This document shows, one piece after another, positions 49,131 through 57,999 of a stretch of 64,000 bases of DNA. The stretch lies in the NCBI RefSeq assembly GCF_002583555.1, contig NZ_BEGX01000016.1:35507-99506 (forward strand), given 5' to 3'. Position 1 is the first letter of the stretch. Every line of letters begins with the position of its first letter. This DNA comes from Pseudonocardia sp. N23 (GTDB lineage Bacteria; Actinomycetota; Actinomycetes; Mycobacteriales; Pseudonocardiaceae). A program made the position numbers and the translations under genes. The notes under the pieces were generated by a model. It searched no databases and had not been told where the DNA came from. It saw only the letters and a program-made list of their open reading frames with translations.

Positions 49131-50819
49131 ATGGTCGTCACGACGGAACGTGCGGACGAGCAGACCGATCGCGTCGACGACCCGCCGCGCGCGGTGCGGC
49201 GCTGGTTCGCGCCGAGCCTGCCCGGGCTCTGGGGCGGCCTGGCCCTCGCGTGCCTGTCGTTCACCCCGTCGCTGCTGCCGCGCAGCGGCGTCCTGCAGGG
49301 GGCGGTCGCCGGCATCGGGGCGATCCTCGGCTACGGACTCGGCGTGCTCGCGGCACTGGCATGGCGGGCCTTCGCCGGCCGTGACCCGCGTCGGGCCCGG
49401 CGCGGGTCGGTGGTCGTGTTCGCGGTCGTCGTGGTGGTCCTCGTCGCCGCCGCGGTGGTCGCGGGCCGGCACTGGCAGGGGCGGCTGCGTGAGCTGATGG
49501 GGGCGCCGGCGCAGTCGTGGGGCGACAGCCTGCTCGCGGTACCCGTCGCCGCCCTCGCGTTCCTGGTGTTGCTCGCGCTGTGCCGGCTGCTGTTCGGGCT
49601 GGGCCGCGGCATCGGGTGGCTGCTGTCGCGCTGGATGGGCCGCCGCGGCGCCCGCGCGCTCGGTGGGCTCCTCGTCGGAGGGCTCGTCGTCCACCTGGTG
49701 AGCGGGGTCGCCCTCGACGGGATGTTCGCCGCCGCCGACCGCGCGTTCGCCGCCGCCAACGACGCCACCCCCGAGGGCGTCACCCGTCCGGCGTCGGACC
49801 TGCGCTCGGGCGGGCCCGAGTCGCTGATCGACTGGGACTCCCTCGGGCGCGAGGGCCGCGTCTTCGTGGCGGGCGGGCCGTCGGCGGCCGACATCGCCGC
49901 GTTCACCGGCACCCGCGCCGCCGACCCGGTCCGCGTCTACGCCGGGGTCGACTCCGCGGCCACCGCCGACGCCCGCGCCGCGCTCGCCGTCGCCGACCTC
50001 GAACGGGCGGGTGGCTTCGACCGGGCCCGGCTGCTCGTCGCCACCACCACCGGGCAGGGCTGGCTCGACGCGGGCGCGATGTCGTCGTTCGAGTACGTCG
50101 CCGGTGGCGACTCGGCGATCGTCGCGCTGCAGTACTCGTTCGTCCCGTCGGGCTTCTCCTACCTGGTCGACGCGTCGCGGGCGCAGGCCGCGGGGCGCGC
50201 GCTGTTCGACGCCGTCTACGGCAGATGGGCCTCGCTCCCGGTCGACCGGCGCCCGCAGCTCTACGTCTTCGGCGAGAGCCTGGGCTCGTTCGGGGCGGAG
50301 GCGGCGTTCAGCGGCGAGTCCGACCTACGAAACCGCACCTCCGGCGCGCTCTTCGTCGGGCCGCCGAACTTCAACGCCCTGCACACCGAGTTCCGCGACG
50401 ACCGCGACCCGGGCAGCCGCGAGGTCGAGCCCGTGTACCGCGACGGGCGGACCGTCCGGTTCAGCACCGACGTCGCCGTCGGGGCACCACCCGCGGGCGC
50501 ACCCTGGGACGGCTCACGCACGCTGATCCTGCAGCATCCGTCGGACCCGATCACGTGGTGGAGCCCGCAGCTGCTGTTCAGCCGGCCCGACTGGCTCGCC
50601 GAGCCCCGCGGCCGCGACGTGCTGCCGTCGATGACGTGGCTGCCGATCGTGACGTTCTGGCAGGTCACGCTCGACATGCCCGCCGCCGCCGAGGTGCCGG
50701 AAGGCCATGGCCACCGCTACACCCGCGAGTCCGTCGACGCCTGGGCGCTGCTGCTGCGCCCACCCGACTGGACCCCGCAGAAGGCCGACCAGCTCCGTGC
50801 GATCCTCGCAGGCACCTGA
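49131..50819 (+). CDS. Membrane-anchored alpha/beta hydrolase (Abhydrolase_9 type)
   Basis: The 562-residue protein has four hydrophobic segments in the first ~200 residues (for example GVLQGAVAGIGAILGYGLGV and VVVFAVVVVVLVAAAVVAG), then a soluble hydrolase domain with the nucleophile elbow YVFGESLGSFG (S383), ILQHPSDPITWW (Asp/His region) and a late GHGHRYTRESVDAW. This two-part layout is typical of actinobacterial proteins with a multi-TM N-terminal region. The role may be a lipase/esterase in the cell envelope. It stands alone, divergent from nothing close. Confidence 0.88.
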   Translation: MVVTTERADEQTDRVDDPPRAVRRWFAPSLPGLWGGLALACLSFTPSLLPRSGVLQGAVAGIGAILGYGLGVLAALAWRAFAGRDPRRARRGSVVVFAVVVVVLVAAAVVAGRHWQGRLRELMGAPAQSWGDSLLAVPVAALAFLVLLALCRLLFGLGRGIGWLLSRWMGRRGARALGGLLVGGLVVHLVSGVALDGMFAAADRAFAAANDATPEGVTRPASDLRSGGPESLIDWDSLGREGRVFVAGGPSAADIAAFTGTRAADPVRVYAGVDSAATADARAALAVADLERAGGFDRARLLVATTTGQGWLDAGAMSSFEYVAGGDSAIVALQYSFVPSGFSYLVDASRAQAAGRALFDAVYGRWASLPVDRRPQLYVFGESLGSFGAEAAFSGESDLRNRTSGALFVGPPNFNALHTEFRDDRDPGSREVEPVYRDGRTVRFSTDVAVGAPPAGAPWDGSRTLILQHPSDPITWWSPQLLFSRPDWLAEPRGRDVLPSMTWLPIVTFWQVTLDMPAAAEVPEGHGHRYTRESVDAWALLLRPPDWTPQKADQLRAILAGT

Positions 50820-50835
50820 GCCGTGAGGGGTGGGG

Positions 50836-51657
50836 TCACCGGCCGTTCAGCAGCTCGACGACCGGGGCGAACTGCTCCACGAACTGTGCGTTGACGCTGA
50901 TGTAGGACGTGCCGATCCGGTCGCGGCGGTGACGCAGCTCGTCGGCCATCTCCTGCGGGGTGCCGCGCAGCATCGTGAGCGCGTCGGCGGCGATCAGCTC
51001 GTCGGCGTCCACGCCCATGAACTGCTTCGTCCACGGGGGCACCTCGTCGCCGACGACGAAGATGTTCATGGCCAGCTCGATCGCGTCGGCGCGGTCGCCT
51101 GCCTTGGCGCGCAGGTCGTCGGCCATGGCGGCCATCTCCTCGGTGCCGGCGAGCGGGCCCGCGGCGAGGGTGACGATGTCGGCCTTCTCCGCCGCCAGCG
51201 TGCGGGACTTCGGGCCGCCCGCGGCGACCAGCACGGGCGTGCGGAGACCGTCGCCGTCGAGCTCGCGGACGTGGTCGATCGTCGCGCCGACCTGGGCGAG
51301 CCGCTCGGCGGCGCTGCCGTAGGGCATGCCGAGGCGCTCGGCGGACTGCTTCGCCGCCGGAATACCGGTGCCGATGCCGAGCTCGAAGCGGCCGTCGGTC
51401 AGCACAGTCATCGAGTGCGCGTCCCAGGCCGCGGCCACCGGCGTGCGCAGCGGTGAGGCCAGCACGAACGTCGCGACCCTGATGTCCGCGGTCGAGGCCG
51501 CGACGGCCAGTGACGGGAAGGGGGAGAGCAGCTGCAGGCCGTCGGGCATCAGCAGGGCCGAGTAGCCGAGATCGGCGATCCGGCGGGCGGTCGCGCGCCA
51601 GGAGTCACCGTCGCCAGGCGTGGTGACGACACCGAAACGAAAAGTGCGGTCGGTCAT
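50836..51657 (-). CDS. LLM-class (F420/flavin-dependent) oxidoreductase
   Basis: The 273-residue luciferase-like TIM barrel opens FRFGVVTTPGDGDSWRATAR and has ADLGYSALLMPDGLQL, LTDGRFELGIGTGIP and PVLVAAGGPKSRTLAAEKAD. These are signs of the F420-using branch. It converges with the hydrolase gene and is divergent from the MarR gene across a perfect palindrome, so it is probably under MarR control. ATG at 51657 with GGGAGG upstream. Confidence 0.87.
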   Translation of the reverse strand: MTDRTFRFGVVTTPGDGDSWRATARRIADLGYSALLMPDGLQLLSPFPSLAVAASTADIRVATFVLASPLRTPVAAAWDAHSMTVLTDGRFELGIGTGIPAAKQSAERLGMPYGSAAERLAQVGATIDHVRELDGDGLRTPVLVAAGGPKSRTLAAEKADIVTLAAGPLAGTEEMAAMADDLRAKAGDRADAIELAMNIFVVGDEVPPWTKQFMGVDADELIAADALTMLRGTPQEMADELRHRRDRIGTSYISVNAQFVEQFAPVVELLNGR

Positions 51658-51674
51658 GAAACCTCCCTGGTCAG

Positions 51675-51695
51675 ATCGTTACGAATCGTAACGAT
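51675..51695. promoter_or_regulatory. Perfect palindrome, probable MarR operator
   Basis: The arms ATCGTTACGA and TCGTAACGAT (51675-51684 and 51686-51695) are exact inverted repeats around one base. The site is 18 bases before the LLM oxidoreductase start and 41 bases before the MarR start, and is AT-richer than its surroundings. It is placed to repress both genes. Confidence 0.8.
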
Positions 51696-51735
51696 TCACC
51701 TCGGTCTATTATTTGTCAACTGGTACGGTGCCGGC

Positions 51736-52239
51736 ATGGAGACCGCCGACGGGGCCGCGCCCGCCACGCCGCGGGGTGCTGCGCCCGGCCCGGGGCCCGG
51801 GTCCGCGTTCCTGCTCTCGCAGCTCGGTGCGCACGCCGCGATGGCGTTCGCCGACCGGATCGGCGCGCTCGACCTCACGCCCCCGCAGACCGGGTTGCTG
51901 CGGGCCGTCGCGGCGGCGCCCGGTCAGTCGCAGCAGGCTCTCGCGACGATGCTCGGCACTCCGCCGAGCCGGCTCGTCGCACTCGTCGACCAGCTCGGCG
52001 AACGGGGCCTGGTCGAGCGCAGGCGCAACCCGGCCGATCGCAGGCTGCACGCGCTGCACATCACGTCGGCGGGGGAGAAGCTGTTGCGGCGCATCGCCGA
52101 CGTGGGTCGCGAGCACGACGACGCGTTGTGCGCGGCGCTCGACGACGGCGAGCGCGCGACGCTGCGCGCGCTGCTCCAGCGGATCGCCGACGAGCAGGGC
52201 CTCACGCCGGGGGTGCACCCCGGCTACCGCAAGGTCTGA
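51736..52239 (+). CDS. MarR-family transcriptional regulator
   Basis: The 167-residue product has a disordered N-terminal ~25 residues, then GVH-type helices and the winged HTH GQSQQALATMLGTPPSRLVA, LVDQLGERGLVERRRNPADR with the wing Arg pair, and LHITSAGEKLL. It would bind the palindrome at 51675 and respond to a phenolic or similar ligand. Its TGA abuts the stop of the convergent TetR gene with no base between. Confidence 0.9.
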   Translation: METADGAAPATPRGAAPGPGPGSAFLLSQLGAHAAMAFADRIGALDLTPPQTGLLRAVAAAPGQSQQALATMLGTPPSRLVALVDQLGERGLVERRRNPADRRLHALHITSAGEKLLRRIADVGREHDDALCAALDDGERATLRALLQRIADEQGLTPGVHPGYRKV

Positions 52240-52800
52240 TCAGCCCCCGGCGAGCTCCAGGGCGATCTGGAGTGCGACCGCGCTGCGCTCCGCGGGCGGG
52301 ACGGGCAGACTCTCCTGGTCCATGAACGCGCCCAGATGCAGGGCGATCACCGCGAGACGCATCCGCATCTGGTCGGCCGCCGAGGCGTCCGGGTCGATGA
52401 CGGCGCGGCTCATCGAGAAGAAGCGGGCCTTCATGTCCTTCGCCGCTGCGACGTCGCGCAGCGAGGACTGCCCCTCCTGCATGAGCCGGGCGACCTGCGC
52501 GGCCGACGGCGCCGACAGCAGCCCCTGGTAGCGGCGCAGCACCTCGGCACGCGTCTCCGGGCCGGGCCCTTTGCCCTGCGCCCACTCCACGATCTCGTCG
52601 ATGCCCGCAAGGAAGTCGTCGAACAGGGCGCCGACGATCTCCTCCTTCGTCTTGTAGTGGTAGTAGACGGCGGCCTTGGTGATGCCCAGCCGCTCCGCGA
52701 TCTCCCGCAGCGAGGTGCCCTCGTAGCCGCGTTCGGCGAACAGCTCGAGCGCCACCTCGCGGATCTGCTCCCGGGTGTCCGTGCGTCGTGCGTCGGTCAC
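52240..52800 (-). CDS. TetR-family transcriptional regulator
   Basis: The 186-residue product has a TetR HTH at about 10-55 (REVALELFAERGYEGTSLRE, AERLGITKAAVYYHYKTKEE) and a helical ligand domain. It is divergent from the DHA2 efflux gene, with two identical operators in the 126-base spacer, so it is most likely the repressor of the pump and of itself. Confidence 0.92.
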   Translation of the reverse strand: MTDARRTDTREQIREVALELFAERGYEGTSLREIAERLGITKAAVYYHYKTKEEIVGALFDDFLAGIDEIVEWAQGKGPGPETRAEVLRRYQGLLSAPSAAQVARLMQEGQSSLRDVAAAKDMKARFFSMSRAVIDPDASAADQMRMRLAVIALHLGAFMDQESLPVPPAERSAVALQIALELAGG

Positions 52801-52835
52801 CGTCCACCTCCGAGTTTCGTGATGCCCGTCATCTA

Positions 52836-52898
52836 ACTTGCCGACCGGCTAGTGCGAGCGTACCTTACTTTTCGGAGCTTACTAGCCGGTCGGCAAGT
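52836..52898. promoter_or_regulatory. Two inverted copies of the TetR operator
   Basis: ACTTGCCGACCGGCTAGT at 52836-52853 and its exact reverse complement ACTAGCCGGTCGGCAAGT at 52881-52898 lie 27 bases apart. Each copy is itself nearly palindromic (CTTGCCGACCGGCTAG), as usual for TetR dimers. One is 36 bases before the TetR start and the other 29 bases before the pump start, so both promoters are covered. Confidence 0.88.
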
Positions 52899-52926
52899 AA
52901 GAGAGCGGACATTCGGGAGAGACCAG

Positions 52927-54705
52927 ATGAACGAGGGGACCGGGAGGGCGACGACCACACCGGGCGACGTTGAGCGGGCCGGCGGGCACCGCGCCGAGCC
53001 CGCGGCGGCCGTCGTCGAACGGCAGGCCGTCGAGCCACAGCAGGCGCCTCGCCACGCGGGGACCGTCACCGCGCCGGACGCGTCCGGTGACGAGGACCGG
53101 ACACGCACCAAGCGTGAGATCTACACGGTCCTGAGCGGCCTGATGATCGCGATGCTGCTGGCGATGCTGGACAACATGATCGTCGGCACGGCGATGCCGA
53201 CGATCGTCGGTGAGCTCGGCGGGCTCGAGCACCTGTCGTGGGTCGTCACGGCGTACGCGCTCGCCACCGCCGTCGCGACGCCGGTGTGGGCCAAGCTCGG
53301 CGACCTCTTCGGTCGCAAGGGCGTCTTCATGATCTCGATCGTCGTGTTCCTCGCCGGGTCGGCGATGTCCGGCCTCGCGCAGAACATGGGCGAGCTGATC
53401 GCGTTCCGCGGCATCCAGGGCCTGGGTGCGGGCGGCCTGATGGTCGGTGCCATGGCGATCATCGGCGACCTCGTGCCGCCGCGTGAGCGGGGCCGCTACC
53501 AGGGCATGATGGCCGCGGTCATGCCGATCGCGTTCGTCGGTGGCCCGCTGCTGGGCGGGTTCCTCACCGACAACCTGAGCTGGCGCTGGGCCTTCTACAT
53601 CAACATCCCGCTCGGTGTCATCGCGCTCGTCGTCATCTGGTTCACGATGAAGCTGCCCGGTCGCCGCGCGCAGGTCTCGATCGACTGGACCGGCGCGGGC
53701 CTGCTCGCCGTCGCCGTGTCGGCCCTGACCCTGCTCACCAGCTGGGGCGGCAGCCAGTACGCGTGGGGCTCGTGGCAGATCATCGGCCTCGGCGTGCTGA
53801 CCGTCGTCGCCACCGTGTGGTTCATCCGCGTCGAGCGCCGGGTCGCCGAGCCGATCCTGCCGCTGGCACTGTTCACGGCGCCGAACTTCACCCCCGCCGT
53901 CGCGCTGACGTTCCTGACCGGCTTCGCGATGTTCGGTGCGGTGACGTTCCTGCCGCAGTACCAGCAGATCGTCCAGGGCGCGTCGGCCACGAGCAGCGGG
54001 CTGCTCCTGCTACCGCTGATGGCAGGCATGCTCGTCACGTCGCTGGTCGGCGGGCAGTTCGTCACCCGCACCGGGCGCTACCGGGTCCTGCTGATCCTGG
54101 GCTCGTTCGCCATGGCCGCGGGTCTGGGCCTGCTGTCGCTGATGAACGTCGGTACCACGCAGCTCACCAGCTCGCTGTTCATGGTCGTGCTCGGCGTCGG
54201 CATGGGCTTCCTGATGCAGACGACGATGCTGGTGGTGCAGAACAGCGTCGAGCGCAAGGACATGGGCGCGGCCAGCGGTGCCGCCACCTTGTTCCGGACG
54301 ATCGGCGGCTCGCTCGGGGTGTCGCTGCTGGGCACGCTCTACGCCCAGCACCTGCAGTCCTCGCTCACCGGCAGCCTCGGTGCCGCCGCGGGTGCGCAGG
54401 TCAGCGGTGGGCAGCTCACGCCGGCCATGCTGGGCTCGCTCCCGGCGCAGGTGCAGGACGCGTTCCGCGCGGCCGTCACCTCGGGTGTCTCGACGGCCTT
54501 CCTCTGGGCCGCCGCCGTCGCCCTGGTCGCGATCGTCGCCGCCTTCGTGATCCGCGAGGTCACGCTGCGGGGCAGCGCCCCGGCGGCCCCCGTCGCTGCG
54601 GAGCAGGCGGCCGCCGCGGCCGTCGGCGCACCGGCGACCGTCGAGGGTGACGCCGTCACCGTCGGGGCCGGTGAACCCCGGCACAGCCAGTCCCGCACCA
54701 TCTGA
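52927..54705 (+). CDS. DHA2-family MFS drug efflux pump (EmrB/QacA type)
   Basis: The 592-residue protein has about 14 transmembrane segments, a ~60-residue N-terminal cytoplasmic tail, D in TM1 (MLDNMIVGTAMPTIVGELGG), motif A KLGDLFGRKGVFM, and motif C GGPLLGGFLTDNLSWRW. The tail at the C-terminus is Ala/Val-rich. It exports hydrophobic or cationic compounds with the proton gradient. ATG at 52927 with GGGAGAG upstream. Repressed by the divergent TetR (inference from the operators). Confidence 0.93.
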   Translation: MNEGTGRATTTPGDVERAGGHRAEPAAAVVERQAVEPQQAPRHAGTVTAPDASGDEDRTRTKREIYTVLSGLMIAMLLAMLDNMIVGTAMPTIVGELGGLEHLSWVVTAYALATAVATPVWAKLGDLFGRKGVFMISIVVFLAGSAMSGLAQNMGELIAFRGIQGLGAGGLMVGAMAIIGDLVPPRERGRYQGMMAAVMPIAFVGGPLLGGFLTDNLSWRWAFYINIPLGVIALVVIWFTMKLPGRRAQVSIDWTGAGLLAVAVSALTLLTSWGGSQYAWGSWQIIGLGVLTVVATVWFIRVERRVAEPILPLALFTAPNFTPAVALTFLTGFAMFGAVTFLPQYQQIVQGASATSSGLLLLPLMAGMLVTSLVGGQFVTRTGRYRVLLILGSFAMAAGLGLLSLMNVGTTQLTSSLFMVVLGVGMGFLMQTTMLVVQNSVERKDMGAASGAATLFRTIGGSLGVSLLGTLYAQHLQSSLTGSLGAAAGAQVSGGQLTPAMLGSLPAQVQDAFRAAVTSGVSTAFLWAAAVALVAIVAAFVIREVTLRGSAPAAPVAAEQAAAAAVGAPATVEGDAVTVGAGEPRHSQSRTI

Positions 54706-54742
54706 TCCGCAGCACGTGGTCCACACTGCTTGACCGGCACGA

Positions 54743-54771
54743 GGGCCCGGACCGTTCGTCGGTCCGGGCCC
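54743..54771. terminator. Strong hairpin between convergent units
   Basis: GGGCCCGGACC (54743-54753) and GGTCCGGGCCC (54761-54771) form 11 perfect pairs with a seven-base loop. It lies 37 bases after the efflux pump stop and can also end the leftward catabolic operon. Confidence 0.8.
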
Positions 54772-54786
54772 CCTGTCGTCGGTCGT

Positions 54787-54960
54787 CACCCGGCGTCCCG
54801 GCGGATCGTGAACTCCGGGGTGAGCATCCGGCGCAGCCGGATGTGGTCGGGCGGGTCGAACGCGAGGAGGCTGCCCGCCCGCATCCGGGCCCGCTCCTCC
54901 TCGGACAGGTCGTCCATCATCGCCATGCGCGCCATGCCCAGCGTGGCCGCGCCGAGCCCC
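54787..54960 (-). pseudogene. Relic of a cytochrome P450
   Basis: The minus strand encodes LGMARMAMMDDLSEEERARM then SLLAFDPPDHIRLRRMLTPE then FTIRRDAG and a stop. The segment DPPDHIRLRRMLTPEF is the P450 C-helix motif (D-P-P-x-H-x-x-x-R-R). The preceding B-helix part and everything after about residue 58 (I-helix, heme Cys) are missing, and no start codon context is visible. It lies just after the CoA-ligase stop, so it is probably the remainder of the operon's last gene. Confidence 0.8.
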
Positions 54961-54971
54961 CGAGATGCACC

Positions 54972-56552
54972 TCAGCGCGGTTCGGCGCGTCCCGAACCGC
55001 GCTGGTGCGCATCTCGGCGGGCCGCGTAGCGGGCGCGCAGCACGTGTTTGCGCAGCTTGCCGGTCTCGGTCCGGGGGAGCTCGTCGACGAAGTCGACCTC
55101 GCGCGGGACCTTGCGACGTGAGAGGCGCGTGCGCAGGAACTCCTGCAGCTCCGCGGCCAGCTCCGGACCGGGCGTCGCGTCCGGCGCGGCGCGGACGACG
55201 GCCGTCACCGACTCGCCCAGGTCGTCGTCGGGCACCCCGATGACGGCGACGTCGAGCACCGCCGGGTGCAGGGCCAGCGCGTCCTCGATCTCCTGCGGGT
55301 ACACGTTGACCCCGCCGGAGATGATCGTGAACGCGCGGCGGTCGGTCAGGTAGAGGTAGCCCTCGTCGTCGACGTGCCCGATGTCGCCGTTCGTGCCCCA
55401 GGTGGGGTGCGCCGGGTTCTGCGCCTCGGCCGTCTTGGCGGAGTCCTTGTGGTAGGCGAAGGGCAGCACGTCGCGCTCGAAGTAGACCAGCCCGGTGTCG
55501 CCGACGGGCACCTCGTCGCCCGCGTCGTCGCAGACCCGGACGATGCCCAGGCGCGAGCGCCCGACCGAGCCCGGGTGCGCGAGCCATTCGTGGGAGTCGA
55601 TCATCGTGACGCCGAGCGCCTCGGTGGACCCGTAGTACTCGTGCAGGACCGGGCCCCACCAGTCGATCATCCGCTGCTTGACCTCGACCGGGCACGGCGC
55701 CGCCGCGTGCACCGCGACCTGCAGCGACGACACGTCGGCTCGCGCGCGGACGTCGTCGGGGAGCTTGAGCATCCGCACGAACATCGTCGGCACCCACTGG
55801 CTGTGCGTGGCCCGGTACCGCTCGATCGCGGCCAGTGAGGCCTGCGCGTCGAACCGCGGCATGACGACGACCGTGCCCCCGACCGAGTGCACCATCGCGC
55901 CGAACCGCAGCGGCGCCGCGTGGTGGAGCGGGGCGGGGGACAGGTAGACGGTGTCGGCGTCGAAGCCGTAGACGGGCCCGAACACCGCCAGCAGCGGGTC
56001 GTGCGCCTCGTCGACGGCCGTGTCGGGCAGCGGCGGCTTCACGCCCTTGGGTCGGCCCGTCGTCCCCGAGCTGTAGAGCATGTCCTTGCCACGTGGCGGG
56101 TTCCCCGGGATCGGGTCGGTCGACGCCGCCGCGAGCGCGGCCTCGTAGTCGTCGTGCCCGGTCACCGGGCCGTCGAACGCCAGCCGCAGCCGCACCCGCG
56201 GGGTCGCGTCGACGATCGCCGTCGCGGTGTCGCCCTTGCCCGCCGAGGTGACCAGGGCCGTCGCGTCGCAGTCGTCGACGACGTAGGCCGCCTCCGCGGG
56301 CGTCAGGTGGTGGTCGACGGCGGTGACGTAGAGCCCGCTGCGCACTGCGGCCCAGTAGACCTCGAAGCAGCGCAACGAGTTCTCGCTCAGCACGACGACG
56401 TCGTCGCCCGGGCGCAGGCCCGCGTCGTACAGCACCCGGGCCAGCCGCGCCGAGCGTTCCTCCAGCTCGGCGTAGGTCAGCGCCGCGCCGGTGTCGGACA
56501 TGACGACGGCGGGCTTGTCGGGGGTGAGCACGGCGAACCGACCGGGGTACAC
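54972..56552 (-). CDS. Acyl-CoA synthetase (AMP-dependent synthetase/ligase)
   Basis: The 526-residue ANL protein has LYSSGTTGRPKGVK, YYGSTEALGVTMIDSHEW, WGTNGDIGHVDDEGYLYLTD, RRAFTIISGGVNVYPQEIED and the C-terminal ETGKLRK with the catalytic Lys. It would activate the acid taken up or formed in this operon. I use the GTG at 56552 (YPGRFAVLTPDKPAVV is the conserved start). The frame is open to 56669, but that extension is Arg/Pro-rich. Confidence 0.88.
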   Translation of the reverse strand: MYPGRFAVLTPDKPAVVMSDTGAALTYAELEERSARLARVLYDAGLRPGDDVVVLSENSLRCFEVYWAAVRSGLYVTAVDHHLTPAEAAYVVDDCDATALVTSAGKGDTATAIVDATPRVRLRLAFDGPVTGHDDYEAALAAASTDPIPGNPPRGKDMLYSSGTTGRPKGVKPPLPDTAVDEAHDPLLAVFGPVYGFDADTVYLSPAPLHHAAPLRFGAMVHSVGGTVVVMPRFDAQASLAAIERYRATHSQWVPTMFVRMLKLPDDVRARADVSSLQVAVHAAAPCPVEVKQRMIDWWGPVLHEYYGSTEALGVTMIDSHEWLAHPGSVGRSRLGIVRVCDDAGDEVPVGDTGLVYFERDVLPFAYHKDSAKTAEAQNPAHPTWGTNGDIGHVDDEGYLYLTDRRAFTIISGGVNVYPQEIEDALALHPAVLDVAVIGVPDDDLGESVTAVVRAAPDATPGPELAAELQEFLRTRLSRRKVPREVDFVDELPRTETGKLRKHVLRARYAARRDAHQRGSGRAEPR

Positions 56553-56673
56553 CCCGGCGAGGCTATGCCGCGCGCAGGCGCTCGGCGACCTCCGACGCGA
56601 TGCGGTCGGCGGCCGCGGCGAACGCCGGGGACACCTCGCTGGCCGGCACCCGGCTCGTCTGCCACTCACAGGG

Positions 56674-57999
56674 TCACTGCGGGAGCGGCTTGCCCTTCGT
56701 CTCCGGGCCCACGAGCAGCGCGAACACCAGGCCGAGGACGTAGATCGAGCCGATGGTCAGCGCGGCCGTCGCGATCCCGCCGAGGCCACCGACGATCCCG
56801 CCGGCCAGCAGGGCGCCCGCCGCGGCGAACACCCGGCTCACGTTGAACACGACGGTGATGGCGCTGCCGCGCAGGCTCGTCGGGAACAGCTCGCCCGGGT
56901 AGGTCGCCATCCAGCCCATCTGGCCGAGGGTGAAGAACCCGTTGACGCCGACGACGAGCGTCAGCAGGCCCAGCGACGTGTAGTGCACCCCGAACAGCAC
57001 CCACGTCAGCACCAGTGCCCCGGCGAAGTACGACCACAGGGCCCAGCGGCGGCCGATGGTGTCGGCCAGGACGCCCCAGGCGAGCCAGCCGAGCACACCG
57101 CCGACGTTGTAGGCGACGACGATCAACGTCGTGGTCGTCGGTGCGGCGCCCGCGGCCTTGACGGCGGCGCCCGCGTACTGCGGGACCCAGGTCGAGACGG
57201 CCCACCAGCCGACGAGGCTCGCGGTCGAGCAGGCGAGCAGCTTGAGGATGCGGCTGCGGCTCCCCGGCTCGGTGAACAGCCGGCGCAGGGTGAACGTCGT
57301 CAGCGCGCGTTCGTTCGCGTCGAGCGACTCGCCACCGGCGGCGCGGGCCGTCGCGGCACGGCGGCGGGCGTCGGCGTCCTCCCACATCGGGGACTCGCCG
57401 ACCCGGCGCCGCACGAACAGCACGACCAGGGCCGGGAGTGCGCCGATCGCCAGCAGCCAGCGCCAGGTGCCGGGCTCGGTCGGGCCGAGCAGCCAGAACA
57501 CGCCGGTCGCGACGAGGAACCCGACGCCGAACGCGCACTGCAGCAGGGCGATGCCGCGCCCGCGGGTGCGGTCGGACCAGGTCTCGGCGACGAGCGCGCT
57601 GCCGGGCCCCCACTCCGCGCCCATGCCGATCCCGGCGATGATCCGCAGGATCAGGAAGATCGTGAAGTTCGGCGACAGCGCGGCCAGGCCGGTGGCGATC
57701 GCGTAGGTGAGGATCGAGACCATCAGCACGCGGCGGCGGCCGAAGTAGTCGATCAGCACGCCGGATGCGAGCCCGCCGACCGCCCACGCGATCAGCTGGA
57801 CGGCGAGGATCGTGCCGAACCAGATCGGCGACGCGTTCCTCCCGACCAGGTCGGCGACGACGAGGCTGCCGACCAGCACGATCGAGTAGGTCTCGAACCC
57901 GTCGAGCATCCAGCCCAGCCAGGCGGAGGCGAAGTTGGCGCGGCGGGTGTTCGGCGCCGTCTTGCGCGCGGTCCCGGTGGCCGCGATCTCGGTGCTCAT
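56674..57999 (-). CDS. MFS transporter, aromatic acid:H+ symporter (AAHS) type
   Basis: The 441-residue, twelve-helix protein has GWMLDGFETYSIVLV in TM1 (the D-G-x-x family mark), motif A DYFGRRRVLMV, GMGAEWGPGSALVAETW in TM4-5 and GESPMWEDADARRR in the central loop. These point to uptake of an aromatic or similar acid. Overlaps the hydratase gene (ATGA). Its presence supports the idea that the operon degrades an imported acid. Confidence 0.9.
   Translation of the reverse strand: MSTEIAATGTARKTAPNTRRANFASAWLGWMLDGFETYSIVLVGSLVVADLVGRNASPIWFGTILAVQLIAWAVGGLASGVLIDYFGRRRVLMVSILTYAIATGLAALSPNFTIFLILRIIAGIGMGAEWGPGSALVAETWSDRTRGRGIALLQCAFGVGFLVATGVFWLLGPTEPGTWRWLLAIGALPALVVLFVRRRVGESPMWEDADARRRAATARAAGGESLDANERALTTFTLRRLFTEPGSRSRILKLLACSTASLVGWWAVSTWVPQYAGAAVKAAGAAPTTTTLIVVAYNVGGVLGWLAWGVLADTIGRRWALWSYFAGALVLTWVLFGVHYTSLGLLTLVVGVNGFFTLGQMGWMATYPGELFPTSLRGSAITVVFNVSRVFAAAGALLAGGIVGGLGGIATAALTIGSIYVLGLVFALLVGPETKGKPLPQ

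Noticed and set aside
56555..56673. A short minus-strand frame (VPASEVSPAFAAAADRIA) between the AAHS transporter and the CoA-ligase
   Set aside because: It reads like a protein C-terminus of about 28 residues but has no ribosome-binding site and no recognisable domain. It may be a scar; the evidence is too thin to call.
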